This document shows, one piece after another, positions 50,916 through 60,198 of a DNA stretch of 64,000 bases. Source of the stretch: Tritonibacter scottomollicae. GTDB taxonomy: Bacteria; Pseudomonadota; Alphaproteobacteria; Rhodobacterales; Rhodobacteraceae. The number at the start of each line of letters is the position of its first letter. The stretch's first letter is position 1. The stretch spans positions 124,001 to 188,000 of the forward strand of contig NZ_PVUF01000003.1 of NCBI RefSeq assembly GCF_003003215.1, in the 5' to 3' direction. Under the pieces are notes generated by a model that saw nothing but the letters and a program-made list of their open reading frames with translations, was not told where the DNA came from and did no database searches. A program made the position numbers and the translations under genes.

Positions 50916-52718
50916 TCAGGCCACGGCCTGACCATCGGTGAACTGCAACCGCGCGAGACGGGCATAGAGCCCCCCTTCGGCCACAAGGCTGTCGTGGGTG
51001 CCCACCGCCACGATCTGTCCCTGATCCATCACCACAATGCGATCCGCCTTCTTCACGGTCGCCAAGCGATGCGCCACCACGATGGTGGTGCGATCGCGGC
51101 TCAGATCCTCAAAGGCGGCCTGCACCAGACCTTCGCTCTCGGCGTCGAGTGCCGAGGTCGCCTCGTCAAGCAACAAGACCGGTGCGTCGCGCAGGATGGC
51201 ACGTGCGATCGCGATCCGCTGTTTCTGCCCGCCCGACAACATCACGCCACGCTCACCCACATAGGCGTCATAGCCCTCGGGCAGTTTCATGATGAAGTCA
51301 TGCGCGGCCGCGGCCTCTGCGGCGGCCTCAACTTCGGCATCGCTGGCGTCCGGGCGGCCGAAGCGGATATTCTCGCGCGCGGTGGCGGCAAAGATGATCG
51401 GATCCTGAGGCACCATGGCAATATGACGCCGGAACTCACCGCGCGAAAGCGCCGTCAGCGGCACGCCGTCCAGACGCACCTCGCCAGACTGCGGATCATA
51501 GAACCGCTGGATCATCTGGATGATCGTGGTCTTGCCCGCCCCGGACGGACCAACAAAGGCCACGGTTTCGCCGGGCTGGATGGTCAGCTGCACCTGATCC
51601 AGCGCAGAGGTGTCGGGACGCGACGGATAGGTGAAGGACACGTTGTCAAAGGTCAGCTCGCCGCGCACCGGCTCGGCCAGCACCTGTGCGGCTGCGGGGT
51701 CCGTCACGCTGTCCTCGGCCTGCAACAGCTCTACCAGACGCTCCGTCGCCCCTGCGGCGCGTTGCAGCTCGCTCCAGATTTCCGACAGCGCCGCGACAGA
51801 GCCTGCCACCATCACGGCATAGATCACGAATTGCACCAGCGCGCCTTCGGTCATGTCGCCAAAGCGCACATCGTTGGCGCCGATCCACAGCACGCCTACC
51901 ACGCCAGAGAACACCAGGAAGATCACGATCACCGTCAGCCAGGCGCGGGTCTGGATACGCCGGCGCGACACGTCATATGCGGTCTCGGTCATATCCGAGA
52001 AATGCGCGCGGCTCATATCTTCGTGGGTGAAGGCCTGCACGGTCTGCACTGCACTCAGCGCCTCGCCCGCGTTGCCGGAGGAGGCCGCAATCCAGTCCTG
52101 ATTCTCCTTCGAGATCACCCGAAGACGTCGTCCAAGCACCAGAATGGGTACGATCACCGCAGGCACGATCAGCAAAACAAGCGCCGTCAGTTTTGCCGAG
52201 GTCAACAGCATCAGAACGAGACCACCGAGAAAGATCAGAAGGTTGCGCAGCGCGACCGAGGCAGAAGAGCCCAGCACCGACTGGATCAGAGTGGTGTCCG
52301 TGGTGATCCGGCTCAGCACCTCGCCGGTCATGATCCGCTCAAAGAAGGCCGGGCTCATGCCAATGATGCGATCAAACACCGCCTTGCGGATATCGGCCAC
52401 CACCCGCTCGCCCAGCTTGGTGACCAACGCGTAGCGCAGACCGGTGCCAACCGCGAGCAATGCCGCCATCACCATCGCGGCGGTGAAATACTGGTTCAGC
52501 AGCGCGGCATCGGTGATGCGGAAATTGTCCACCACCCGGCGCACCGCCAGCGGCAGCGACAGAGAGACGCCCGCAGTCAGGGTCAGGGCCGCCAGTGCCG
52601 CGAAGATCATGGTCTTGTAGGGGCGCATGAACGGCCAGAGTGCCTTCAGCACCCCGATCTTGCGGGAGCCTTCACGCTCTTCGTTGCCGCCTTGGGTTTT
52701 CACCGCACGTCGTGCCAT
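50916..52718 (-). CDS. MsbA/BmrA-type ABC exporter (fused membrane and ATPase domains)
   Basis: A 600-residue half-transporter. Six transmembrane helices (about 35-310) precede an ATPase domain: Walker A G-P-S-G-A-G-K-T-T (about 390-398), signature L-S-G-G-Q-K-Q-R, Walker B L-L-L-D-E-A-T-S, and switch A-H-R-L-A-T. It works as a homodimer to flip or export lipids or drugs. The ATG with AAAGGAG seven bases upstream is preferred; a start 21 codons earlier lacks support. Substrate unknown. The tRNA-Gly gene upstream is also on the minus strand. Confidence 0.93.
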   Translation of the reverse strand: MARRAVKTQGGNEEREGSRKIGVLKALWPFMRPYKTMIFAALAALTLTAGVSLSLPLAVRRVVDNFRITDAALLNQYFTAAMVMAALLAVGTGLRYALVTKLGERVVADIRKAVFDRIIGMSPAFFERIMTGEVLSRITTDTTLIQSVLGSSASVALRNLLIFLGGLVLMLLTSAKLTALVLLIVPAVIVPILVLGRRLRVISKENQDWIAASSGNAGEALSAVQTVQAFTHEDMSRAHFSDMTETAYDVSRRRIQTRAWLTVIVIFLVFSGVVGVLWIGANDVRFGDMTEGALVQFVIYAVMVAGSVAALSEIWSELQRAAGATERLVELLQAEDSVTDPAAAQVLAEPVRGELTFDNVSFTYPSRPDTSALDQVQLTIQPGETVAFVGPSGAGKTTIIQMIQRFYDPQSGEVRLDGVPLTALSRGEFRRHIAMVPQDPIIFAATARENIRFGRPDASDAEVEAAAEAAAAHDFIMKLPEGYDAYVGERGVMLSGGQKQRIAIARAILRDAPVLLLDEATSALDAESEGLVQAAFEDLSRDRTTIVVAHRLATVKKADRIVVMDQGQIVAVGTHDSLVAEGGLYARLARLQFTDGQAVA

Positions 52719-52897
52719 GAGCGCTCCTTTGCTCGCCGCCTGAAGTCTGGCGCGCATTGCGCCATTGCCGCCTCGTGTCATGGCCTTGCCTCACAGGCAG
52801 GTCAAGGCTGCATTGGGTCGCACAGTGGGAACAATCGCCGCAGGAGCGCGCAGCAACCATTTGAAACCACGATGATTTAGCAAGTGGGGAGAGAATT

Positions 52898-52971
52898 TGG
52901 AGCGGGTAGCGGGAATCGAACCCGCACCTTAAGCTTGGAAGGCTCTTATGATACCATTTCACCATACCCGC
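52898..52971 (-). tRNA. tRNA-Gly (anticodon TCC)
   Basis: On the minus strand the 74-nt gene starts GCGGGTA and ends TACCCGC-T-CCA, so the acceptor stem is perfect and CCA is encoded. The anticodon loop reads CTTCCAA (TCC), and the T arm is GCGGG-TTCGATT-CCCGC. Decodes GGA/GGG. Confidence 0.96.
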
Positions 52972-52983
52972 TTCGTATCGTGT

Positions 52984-53012
52984 GGTCTATGTGAAGGACT
53001 TTTTGCCGTCAA
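52984..53012 (-). promoter_or_regulatory. Promoter of tRNA-Gly
   Basis: On the minus strand TTGACG (53012-53007), a 17-bp spacer, then TAGACC (52989-52984), 12 bp before the mature tRNA 5' end. Confidence 0.6.
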
Positions 53013-53152
53013 CCACTTATGCGGAGTTTTTCTGCGACAGATGGCGTGACACACGTTTCGCCAGGACAAGAGACCCGCACTTGCCCCTTCCCTGCGGCTG
53101 CCGCCCGCCCTAGGTTCAGACCTCTGACGCCAACGCCTTTCCCACGGAGCCC

Positions 53153-53896
53153 ATGACAGCACATCCGCGCATCGCCATTCTGACCTCGCATGGTCAGCCC
53201 TCCGCCCCGCCCCCGCCGGAGATCCATCTCGCCGCAGTTGCCGCCGCGGTGCAGGATCACCTGCCGGGCTGGGAGGTGCGCTCTGCTACGCTGTCGTCCA
53301 AAGGGTTTCTGGAGGCCGCAATGCCAGAGGACGGTGCGGTGATCTATCCGTTCTTCATGGCGCGCGGCTGGTTCACCGGCAAGGTGCTGCCCAAACGTCT
53401 GGCGGGCTGGCGCTATCGTATGGCCACGCCCTTCGGACTTGACCCCGCACTGCCCGCGCTCACGGTGACTGCGCTGCAAGACGCGATTGCAACCCGCGGC
53501 TGGGACGTCACTGACACCGAAGTACTGCTTGCGGCCCATGGCTCTGCCCGTGGACCAAAGGCGGCCGAAGCGGCGGAAAAATTTGCGGCAACCCTGCGCC
53601 CTGCCCTGCCCGGATTGAGACTGACGACAGGATTTGTGGAACAGGCGCCCTTTGTCGACGCCGCAGCACGCCCGCTTGGGACGCGATCCCTCTGCCTGCC
53701 GTTTTTTGCGCAATCCGGCGCGCATGTCCGGCATGACATCCCGGAGGCGCTGGCACAGGCGGATTTCAAAGGCGACCTTCTGCCGGTTCTCGGCGCATTG
53801 CCCGGCGTGCCTGCATTGATTGCACAGGCCATTTGCCGGGCTGAGACGGCGGAGCTGTCGGCGTCCCCCGCAAAAACGGACACCGAACTGCCCTGA
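53153..53896 (+). CDS. CbiX-like cobalto-/ferrochelatase
   Basis: A 247-residue protein of two chelatase-like repeats. The second has L-L-A-A-H-G-S-A-R-G-P (His near 129), then G-F-V-E-Q-A-P and C-L-P-F-F-A-Q-S-G-A-H-V-R-H-D; the first, T-S-H-G-Q-P, keeps a similar His. This is the CbiX/SirB family, which inserts Co2+ or Fe2+ into sirohydrochlorin for B12 or siroheme. No other cobalamin gene is nearby, so which metal is used cannot be told. Confidence 0.85.
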   Translation: MTAHPRIAILTSHGQPSAPPPPEIHLAAVAAAVQDHLPGWEVRSATLSSKGFLEAAMPEDGAVIYPFFMARGWFTGKVLPKRLAGWRYRMATPFGLDPALPALTVTALQDAIATRGWDVTDTEVLLAAHGSARGPKAAEAAEKFAATLRPALPGLRLTTGFVEQAPFVDAAARPLGTRSLCLPFFAQSGAHVRHDIPEALAQADFKGDLLPVLGALPGVPALIAQAICRAETAELSASPAKTDTELP

Positions 53897-54129
53897 ACCG
53901 GCCGACGCGCGGCCGCGCGGTCTGTGCCGTGACAGAACTGTGCCGTGATGAAAATCCTCGGACATCGTGCCTGTGCTGCCGGACCGCCCGAGGGCTTTGA
54001 CGGGCGCGACCAAGGGTTTGCGTCAATTTGACTGACCAGCCGTGAATTTGTCGTTTTCTCAAGGACTAGGCCTTTGCCTCGGGCACGCTTTGGATATGAT
54101 CGCCGCGATCAGGAGAGGAAGACCAACAG

Positions 54130-55842
54130 ATGTCCAGCGACAGAGCACAGCCCAACGCCACCCCCCTTCGCAGCGGTGGCAGACTTCTTGCGGACCAGTT
54201 GCAGATCCTGGGAGCGGACACGATCTATTGCGTCCCCGGAGAAAGCTACCTGGAGTTGCTGGACGGGCTCCATGCCCATCAGGACGCGATCAATGTCGTG
54301 ACCTGCCGCCACGAATCCGGTGCTTCCAACATGGCAGATGCCTATGGCAAGCTGACCGGGCGCCCCGGCATCTGTGCGGTGACGCGCGGTCCGGGGGCCA
54401 CCAATGCCTCCAACGGGGTGCACACCGCGTTTCAGGATTCGACGCCAATGATCCTGCTGATCGGTCAGGTCGGCCGCGACATGATGGACCGCGAGGCGTT
54501 TCAGGAGATCGACTATCGTCGCATGTTTGGCGAAATGGCCAAATGGGTGGCCCAGATTGATGATGCAGCGCGCATACCGGAATACATGGCTCGCGCGTGG
54601 AAAATCGCGCAATCGGGGCGGCCCGGCCCCGTGGTGCTGGCCCTGCCCGAGGACATGTTGACCGATGAGGTCCATGCACAGGATCTGCGCCCGACACCCC
54701 GGCCCCGGCCCGCGCCGCACGCACAGGACATCGCGTCCCTGCAAGCCATGATCGCCAAAGCAAAACGACCGATGTTGATGGTGGGCGGCCCGTCCTGGAG
54801 CAAAAGCTGTGCTGACAAGGCGCTGGCCTTTGCGGAGCGACTGGGCCTTCCCGTCACCACGTCCTTTCGCAGTCAGGACTACGTCGACAACGGGCACGAC
54901 AACTTCGTCGGAGCGGTTGGCATTGCCCCGGTTCCCAACCTTCGCAAGCGGTTGCGCGAAGAGGTTGATCTGCTGATCGCGGTGGGTCCGCGGCTGGGCG
55001 AGATGACCACACAGGGCTACGAGCTGATCGATATTCCGCATCCGCAGATGACGTTCGTGCATGTGCATCCCGGCGCGGAAGAGCTCGGCCAGGTCTACCA
55101 GCCGGACCTGTCGATCCAATCCGATCCCGAGCTGTTCTTTGATGCCGCGGACGCCATCACCGGTCCGGATGGAGCAGATGTCTGGTCCGATTGGCGACAG
55201 GCGCAGCGGGCCGACTACCTGGCCTTCCAGACACCGACCGATGTGCCGGGCGATGTGAACATGGGCCAAGTGGTGCGCCACATGAGTGAGGCCTTGCCCC
55301 AGGATACGATCTACACCAATGGCGCGGGCAACTACACGGTCTGGCTGCATCGCTTCCATCAGCACCGCGCCTATCGCACCCAGCTTGCCCCCACCAGCGG
55401 CTCCATGGGCTACGGGGTGCCGGCGGCGGTGGCGGCCAAGCTGCAGCACCCGGAGCGGACAGTGGTGGCGATGGCCGGGGACGGCTGTTTCATGATGACC
55501 TCGCAGGAAATGGCGACCGCCGCCCAGCACGGCGCCGACGTGATTTACGTGGTGGTCAACAACGGCATGTATGGCACAATTCGCATGCACCAGGAGCGCC
55601 ACCACCCGGGCAAGGTGATGGCAACGCAGCTGGTGAACCCGGATTTTGTCGCCTATGCCGCCGCGTTTGGCATTGCCGGAGAGCGGGTCTTGTCCACCGA
55701 CGGCTTCCCGGCCGCGTTGGAGCGGGCGCGGAGTTCAAAGGGCGGCTATCTGATCGAGATCGTCGTCGACCCCGAGGCCCTGACGCCGAACCAGTCTCTG
55801 TCTGCCGTGCGTGCAGAAGGTGAAGCAAAATCAGCGGAGTAA
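54130..55842 (+). CDS. Thiamine-diphosphate-dependent enzyme, acetolactate-synthase-like
   Basis: A 570-residue protein in the N-M-C domain order of the ALS/POX family. The catalytic Glu lies in T-C-R-H-E-S-G-A-S (near 61). The ThDP motif runs from G-D-G-C-F-M-M (about 449) to V-N-N-G-M-Y-G (about 476). Also seen: G-P-G-A-T-N-A (near 96-102). Homologues are called acetolactate synthase, benzoylformate decarboxylase, sulfoacetaldehyde acetyltransferase or oxalyl-CoA decarboxylase; no ilvN small subunit follows, so a biosynthetic acetolactate synthase is unlikely. CAGGAGAGGAAG precedes the ATG. Stands alone. Confidence 0.85.
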   Translation: MSSDRAQPNATPLRSGGRLLADQLQILGADTIYCVPGESYLELLDGLHAHQDAINVVTCRHESGASNMADAYGKLTGRPGICAVTRGPGATNASNGVHTAFQDSTPMILLIGQVGRDMMDREAFQEIDYRRMFGEMAKWVAQIDDAARIPEYMARAWKIAQSGRPGPVVLALPEDMLTDEVHAQDLRPTPRPRPAPHAQDIASLQAMIAKAKRPMLMVGGPSWSKSCADKALAFAERLGLPVTTSFRSQDYVDNGHDNFVGAVGIAPVPNLRKRLREEVDLLIAVGPRLGEMTTQGYELIDIPHPQMTFVHVHPGAEELGQVYQPDLSIQSDPELFFDAADAITGPDGADVWSDWRQAQRADYLAFQTPTDVPGDVNMGQVVRHMSEALPQDTIYTNGAGNYTVWLHRFHQHRAYRTQLAPTSGSMGYGVPAAVAAKLQHPERTVVAMAGDGCFMMTSQEMATAAQHGADVIYVVVNNGMYGTIRMHQERHHPGKVMATQLVNPDFVAYAAAFGIAGERVLSTDGFPAALERARSSKGGYLIEIVVDPEALTPNQSLSAVRAEGEAKSAE

Positions 55843-56190
55843 GCATCCGGCTGAATGCCCTGCTTGACTTAGAACCCTCGCATGACGTGGCACCGCGTGC
55901 CGCGTCATGTGCGCCGTATTCGCCCCCTAGGCTGAGCAGCAACACAATCACCCGCAGCACGAGATCGACACAACGCAGGACCAGAATTTCCTTCGGCAGG
56001 ATAAATTGAGTCTCCCCAAACAGCGCCAACCGCTATATCCGCACCGCGAAACGCAACCGGCCCCTCTCGCCACAGCTCCGCATGCTTTGTCGACTGCCAC
56101 CGCTATATCGACTTCCCATAGAGGGCCGGACGGGATACGCAGCGCACTCCGGGGTCCGCAGCCCGATTTCAGAACGTATTGAGAAAAATC
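55843..56190. other. Intergenic region with one long hairpin, no gene seen
   Basis: Contains a 13-bp hairpin with a CGC loop (55881-55909; CATGACGTGGCAC with GTGCCGCGTCATG), about 38 bp past the ThDP-enzyme stop, probably its terminator though without a T run. The rest holds the yaeQ promoter. Confidence 0.45.
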
Positions 56191-56736
56191 ATGGCGCAAA
56201 ATGCCACCATCTACAAAGTAGAGTTGTCGGTCTCTGACATGGATCGCCACTATTACGAGACCCATAAACTAACGGTGGCCAAGCATCCCTCGGAGACTGA
56301 TGAGCGATTGATGGTCCGCCTTGTCGCCTTTGCTCTGAATGCACATGAGCATTTGGAACTGACCAAAGGGTTGTCCACGGATGACGAGCCCGACATCTGG
56401 CAAAAGAGCCTGAGTGGTGAAATCGATCTGTGGGTGGCGCTTGGGCTGCCCAGCGAGAAGGTCATGCGGCAATCCTGCAGCAAGGCGTCGAGTGTGATTG
56501 TCTACCCCTACGGCGGCCGGACAGCCGAAGTGTGGTGGGACAAGGTCAAGAACGCCACCACCCGTTTCGATAACCTGCACGTCATCAATCTTTCGGAGGC
56601 CGACACCGCTGCCCTGGCAGAGCTGGCCAGCCGGTCGATGAAGCTGCAGGTCAATATTCAGGATGGTGAGGTCATGGTCAGCTGCGGTGAAAGCCTCGTC
56701 TATCTGAACCCCGTCATATGGAAAGGCGCAGCCTAG
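56191..56736 (+). CDS. yaeQ: YaeQ family protein
   Basis: A 181-residue protein with the YaeQ profile: Y-K-V-E-L-S-V-S-D-M-D-R-H-Y-Y (about 9-23), H-P-S-E-T-D-E-R-L-M-V-R-L (about 32-44), E-P-D-I-W-Q-K near 67 and L-W-V-A-L-G-L-P near 80. YaeQ has a PD-(D/E)XK nuclease-like fold; a role in transcription elongation was proposed for E. coli YaeQ, but the activity is unclear. The ATG four codons inside a TTG-initiated frame is used because M-A-Q-N-A-T matches the family start. Confidence 0.92.
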   Translation: MAQNATIYKVELSVSDMDRHYYETHKLTVAKHPSETDERLMVRLVAFALNAHEHLELTKGLSTDDEPDIWQKSLSGEIDLWVALGLPSEKVMRQSCSKASSVIVYPYGGRTAEVWWDKVKNATTRFDNLHVINLSEADTAALAELASRSMKLQVNIQDGEVMVSCGESLVYLNPVIWKGAA

Positions 56737-57032
56737 GTTCGCTGCGCTCACCGACAGATCAAACCACCCAAGCTGCGCGCCAAACTCGACAGCGCGCCGG
56801 TCTGCACTGCGTCGCAATGATCGCCGTGCCTGCAGAGAGGCGTGTAAGGTCGCTTCACCGTGTTCTTGAGCACGGCGGCGCCCTGTGAGCGTGTGGTCTG
56901 TCGCGGTGTCGAGGAACTGAAGCGGACACATGTCCCGCCCGTCACGGGATGGCTACAGGACCCACGTCGCTGGGCGCTTAACGGCCCCTCTTTGCTGCGA
57001 GGGAATGTATGGCAAACAGTGCGCTAGGCCTC
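56737..57032. other. Intergenic region, no gene seen
   Basis: Between yaeQ and tRNA-Cys. No convincing frame with a ribosome site was found, and no repeat. Confidence 0.45.
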
Positions 57033-57061
57033 TTGCGCTTCCTCTCGGAATCACCTAACTA
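57033..57061 (+). promoter_or_regulatory. Promoter of tRNA-Cys
   Basis: TTGCGC (57033-57038), 17-bp spacer, TAACTA (57056-57061), ending 20 bp before the tRNA. A modest -35 box. Confidence 0.5.
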
Positions 57062-57081
57062 GTCGCAACCACAGCGGCTTA

Positions 57082-57155
57082 GGCGAGTTGGCGGAGTGGT
57101 GACGCAGCGGATTGCAAATCCGTGAACACCGGTTCGATTCCGGTACTCGCCTCCA
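57082..57155 (+). tRNA. tRNA-Cys (anticodon GCA)
   Basis: A 74-nt gene starting GGCGAGT and ending ACTCGCC-T-CCA. Acceptor stem pairs fully, the anticodon loop is TTGCAAA (GCA), and the T arm is CCGG-TTCGATT-CCGG. CCA is encoded. Confidence 0.96.
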
Positions 57156-57609
57156 ACACTTTCAATAACTTATGCATTCTTTCGCTTCCTCGGTACCACT
57201 GACGGTATCGGGTTCTTGTTGTGGTCCGGCTTCGTTCACCTGCGTTTGTCTGCGGCCTGTCTCGCTTTCATGATTTGCCGCGCGTCACCCACGCCATCGC
57301 GTGGCAGTCCATCGCAGATCCTTCGGCGCGCGTGAGAAATGACATGAGAGATGCGGCATCGTGGGCAAGCTGTCATTTGCCCTATCCAGCGTGGCTTTCA
57401 GGGATGCCGTGCAAGGAAGCTGCAAGGCAATGTTGGTCTTGTTCTGATGTACTTAAAGCGCCTCACCGTCCAGGCACCCCATCTGAAATCCACCCAACCT
57501 GACGTGCGCCCTCTGCAATTTGACTGGCGCTCAACAGCGTGATGCGTGTCGAGCGCAAATGCGACCCCGCCGTGATAAGCGGCAAGCCGACAAACACACA
57601 GAGGCGGCG
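57156..57609. other. Intergenic region after tRNA-Cys, no gene seen
   Basis: A 454-bp stretch between tRNA-Cys and the 3' end of ptsP. There is no integrase, no direct repeat of the tRNA 3' end that I can see, and no frame with a plausible protein. GGCGGC-GTCAGA-GGCCGC just before ptsP may belong to the ptsP 3' end. Confidence 0.45.
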
Positions 57610-59847
57610 TCAGAGGCCGCGTAGATACTCCATGACCGCCGGTCGCACGGTCTGATCCCCGCGATGGCGCGCGTCAGAGATGATATTGCGCAGCTCAGCC
57701 AGATCCACCCGCAGCAAAAGCGACTTCACCGGGCCGATCGAGGCCGGGCGCATCGACAGGGTGCGGATACCCATGGCCGCCAGACAGACCGCCTCGATCG
57801 GGCGGCCCGCATCCTCGCCGCAGAAACTCAGCGGTGTACCGGAGATATCGCAACGCTCCACGATGCGTTCAATGAAGCTCAGGAAACTCACATTGAGCGA
57901 GTCATAGCGCTTGCGCACCCGCTCGTTCTCGCGGTCGGCAGCAAAGAAGAACTGCTTCAGGTCATTGCCGCCGATCGACAGAAAATCCACTTCCTCAAAG
58001 AAACGAAGCGGTGCGAATCCCAAAGACGGTGTTTCCAACATCGCCCCGACTTCCAGACTTGATGGCAGCACATGCCCAAGCCGCTTCTCGCGCTCAATGG
58101 TCTTGTCGACCTCCTGACGCGCCTGACGGTATTCTTCGAACTGCGCCACGAAGGGGAACATCACGGTGAGCGGACCGCCGTTGGCTGCCCGGATCAGGGC
58201 CTGCAACTGCATGCGCATGACGCCGGGTTTGTCCAACCCAACGCGGATTGCGCGCCAACCAAGCGCCGGATTGGGTTCGTCCTGCGGCTTCATGTAGGGC
58301 AAGACCTTGTCTGACCCGATGTCCAGCGTACGGAACACCACCCGCTTGCCACGCGCCGCCTCCATCACGCGCTGGTAGAGCACCACCAGCTCTGACCGTT
58401 TCGGCATCTGGTTGCGCACCAAAAACTGCAACTCGGTCCGGAACAGCCCCACGCCCTCCGCACCAGAGTTTTCCAACGATGGCAGGTCGGCCATGAGACC
58501 CGCATTCATCAGCAGATTAACCGTTTGCCCATCTTTGGTTACGGCAGGTTTCTCACGTATGGATGTGTAGCGCTCCTGCGCCTGCGCCTGCATCGCGATC
58601 TTGTCACGGAACGCGCTGACCACCGGATCATCGGGGCGCAGATGCACCGCGCCGTGATCGCCATCGACCAGAACATGATCGCCGTTCAGCCCTTCGGTGG
58701 TGATCCGGCCCACCCGCACCACCAACGGAATCGCCAGCGCCCGCGCCACGATCGCCGCATGCGAACCGACGGAGCCCTCCTCCAGGATGACCCCTTTCAG
58801 CTTGCGGCCATACTCCAGCAGTTCCGCCGGGCCGATGTTGCGGGCCACCAGAATGGGGTTCTCCGGCAGCTCGGCCCCGGTGTCCTTGCCCTGCCCAGTC
58901 AGGATGCGCAGCAGCCGGTTTGACAAGTCATCAAGGTCGCTCAGCCGTTCGCGCAGATAGGCGTCTTGCACCTGCGCCATGCGACCGCGCGCCAGCGATT
59001 GCTCTTTCTCAACCGCCGCTTCGGCACTCAGACCGCGCGCGATGTCCTCTTCCATGCGCCGCATCCAGCCCTTGGAATTGGCGAACATGCGATAGGTTTC
59101 AAGTACCTGGGCCTGTTCCTTATTCCCCCCCGAGACCTGCAGCATCTTGTCGACGCCAACGCGCAGCTCGTCCACCGCCTCTTGCAGGCGCTCAAACTCG
59201 CGGTGCGGATCATCAGCAAAGGGATTGGTCACCACCACGCGCGGCTCATGCAGCCAGATATGGCCCTCCGCTGCGCCCTCCTGGCCGGTAATCCCCTTCA
59301 GCAGCACCGAGTGCTGGTGCAGCGGCGACATGGCGGAGCCTTCGCCCACGAAGGCGCCCAGCTCGGTCATCTCTGCGATCACCATGGCGACCACTTCCAG
59401 CGCATAGACCGCATCGGCAGAGTAGTCTCGGGTTTCCTTGGACTGCACCACCAGCACGCCCATCATCTCGCCCAACCGCTGGATCGGGATGCCAAGGAAG
59501 GAAGAGAACCGCTCTTCGCCAGTCTCCGGCATGTAGCGAAAGCCCCGCGCACTGGGCGCGTCGGGTGTGTTGATAACCTTGCCGGTGCGGGCAACACGAC
59601 CCACCAGCCCCTCGCCGACGCGCATGCGGGTCTGGTGCACGGATTCGCGGTTCAACCCTTCGGTGGCACAAAGCTCCAGCGTTTCTTCGTCGCGAAACAG
59701 ATAGATGGAGCACACTTCGGTGCCCATGCTGTCGGCAATCAGCTGGGTGATCTTGTCGAGGCGCGCCTGCCCGGCGTCATCTCCCGCCATGGCCTCGCGC
59801 AGACGAACCAGAAGCTTCCTGCTCTCGGATTCCGTGTTCTCAACCAT
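57610..59847 (-). CDS. ptsP: Nitrogen-PTS enzyme I, GAF-PEP phosphotransferase
   Basis: A 745-residue protein. An N-terminal GAF domain (about 1-160; G-E-G-L-V-G-R-V-A) precedes the enzyme I parts: the phosphoryl His in G-S-V-G-S-H-A-A-I-V-A-R (about 350-361), and the PEP-binding barrel with E-G-V-G-L-F-R-T-E, D-I-G-S-D-K, S-I-G-G-N-D-L and C-G-E-D-A-G. EI-Ntr takes phosphate from PEP and passes it to NPr (ptsO) and then to EIIA-Ntr; its GAF domain senses glutamine/2-oxoglutarate. Downstream of lysC on the same strand, as often in alphaproteobacteria. Confidence 0.96.
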   Translation of the reverse strand: MVENTESESRKLLVRLREAMAGDDAGQARLDKITQLIADSMGTEVCSIYLFRDEETLELCATEGLNRESVHQTRMRVGEGLVGRVARTGKVINTPDAPSARGFRYMPETGEERFSSFLGIPIQRLGEMMGVLVVQSKETRDYSADAVYALEVVAMVIAEMTELGAFVGEGSAMSPLHQHSVLLKGITGQEGAAEGHIWLHEPRVVVTNPFADDPHREFERLQEAVDELRVGVDKMLQVSGGNKEQAQVLETYRMFANSKGWMRRMEEDIARGLSAEAAVEKEQSLARGRMAQVQDAYLRERLSDLDDLSNRLLRILTGQGKDTGAELPENPILVARNIGPAELLEYGRKLKGVILEEGSVGSHAAIVARALAIPLVVRVGRITTEGLNGDHVLVDGDHGAVHLRPDDPVVSAFRDKIAMQAQAQERYTSIREKPAVTKDGQTVNLLMNAGLMADLPSLENSGAEGVGLFRTELQFLVRNQMPKRSELVVLYQRVMEAARGKRVVFRTLDIGSDKVLPYMKPQDEPNPALGWRAIRVGLDKPGVMRMQLQALIRAANGGPLTVMFPFVAQFEEYRQARQEVDKTIEREKRLGHVLPSSLEVGAMLETPSLGFAPLRFFEEVDFLSIGGNDLKQFFFAADRENERVRKRYDSLNVSFLSFIERIVERCDISGTPLSFCGEDAGRPIEAVCLAAMGIRTLSMRPASIGPVKSLLLRVDLAELRNIISDARHRGDQTVRPAVMEYLRGL

Positions 59848-60141
59848 GTTCGCCCTTTCTCGGGTTTTCCTTAGACCACCGCGGTGCCTGACAGATGTTT
59901 GGCTGGGCCCGGCGCTCGGAATAACAGATGACGCTCATACGCATCAACACTCTTCACGCAGACCATTGGTGGTCTTTGGCAATGTGTCGGCTGCTCCGGG
60001 CGCTGGCAAGTGGTTTTACGTCTGCGACACGCAGGGTTACACCTCCTGCTCACCGGAGCGGCGCCCCCATGAAAGGCTGAAAAAACCGGGCTGCACCACC
60101 GCATTGCACGCGGGCCAACGCAGCCATTGCCCCCCTTCACG

Positions 60142-60175
60142 AAAAACGCGCCGGATGCTCAGCTCCGGCGCGTTT
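60142..60175 (-). terminator. Rho-independent terminator of lysC
   Basis: On the minus strand AAACGCGCCGG and CCGGCGCGTTT pair fully over 11 bp with a 10-nt loop, followed by TTTTT. About 24 bp beyond the lysC stop. The remaining bases up to the ptsP start (59848-60141) show no gene and should hold the ptsP promoter. Confidence 0.88.
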
Positions 60176-60198
60176 CAAGTCTCGTGCTGGTGATCGGA

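Noticed and set aside
50994-52880. Plus-strand frame of 628 codons opposite the ABC exporter
   Set aside because: His-rich, no domain, exact mirror of a clear ABC exporter.
57156-57609. Possible island insertion at tRNA-Cys and a 93-codon plus-strand frame
   Set aside because: No integrase or repeated tRNA 3' end; the frame lacks a ribosome binding site and a recognisable protein pattern.
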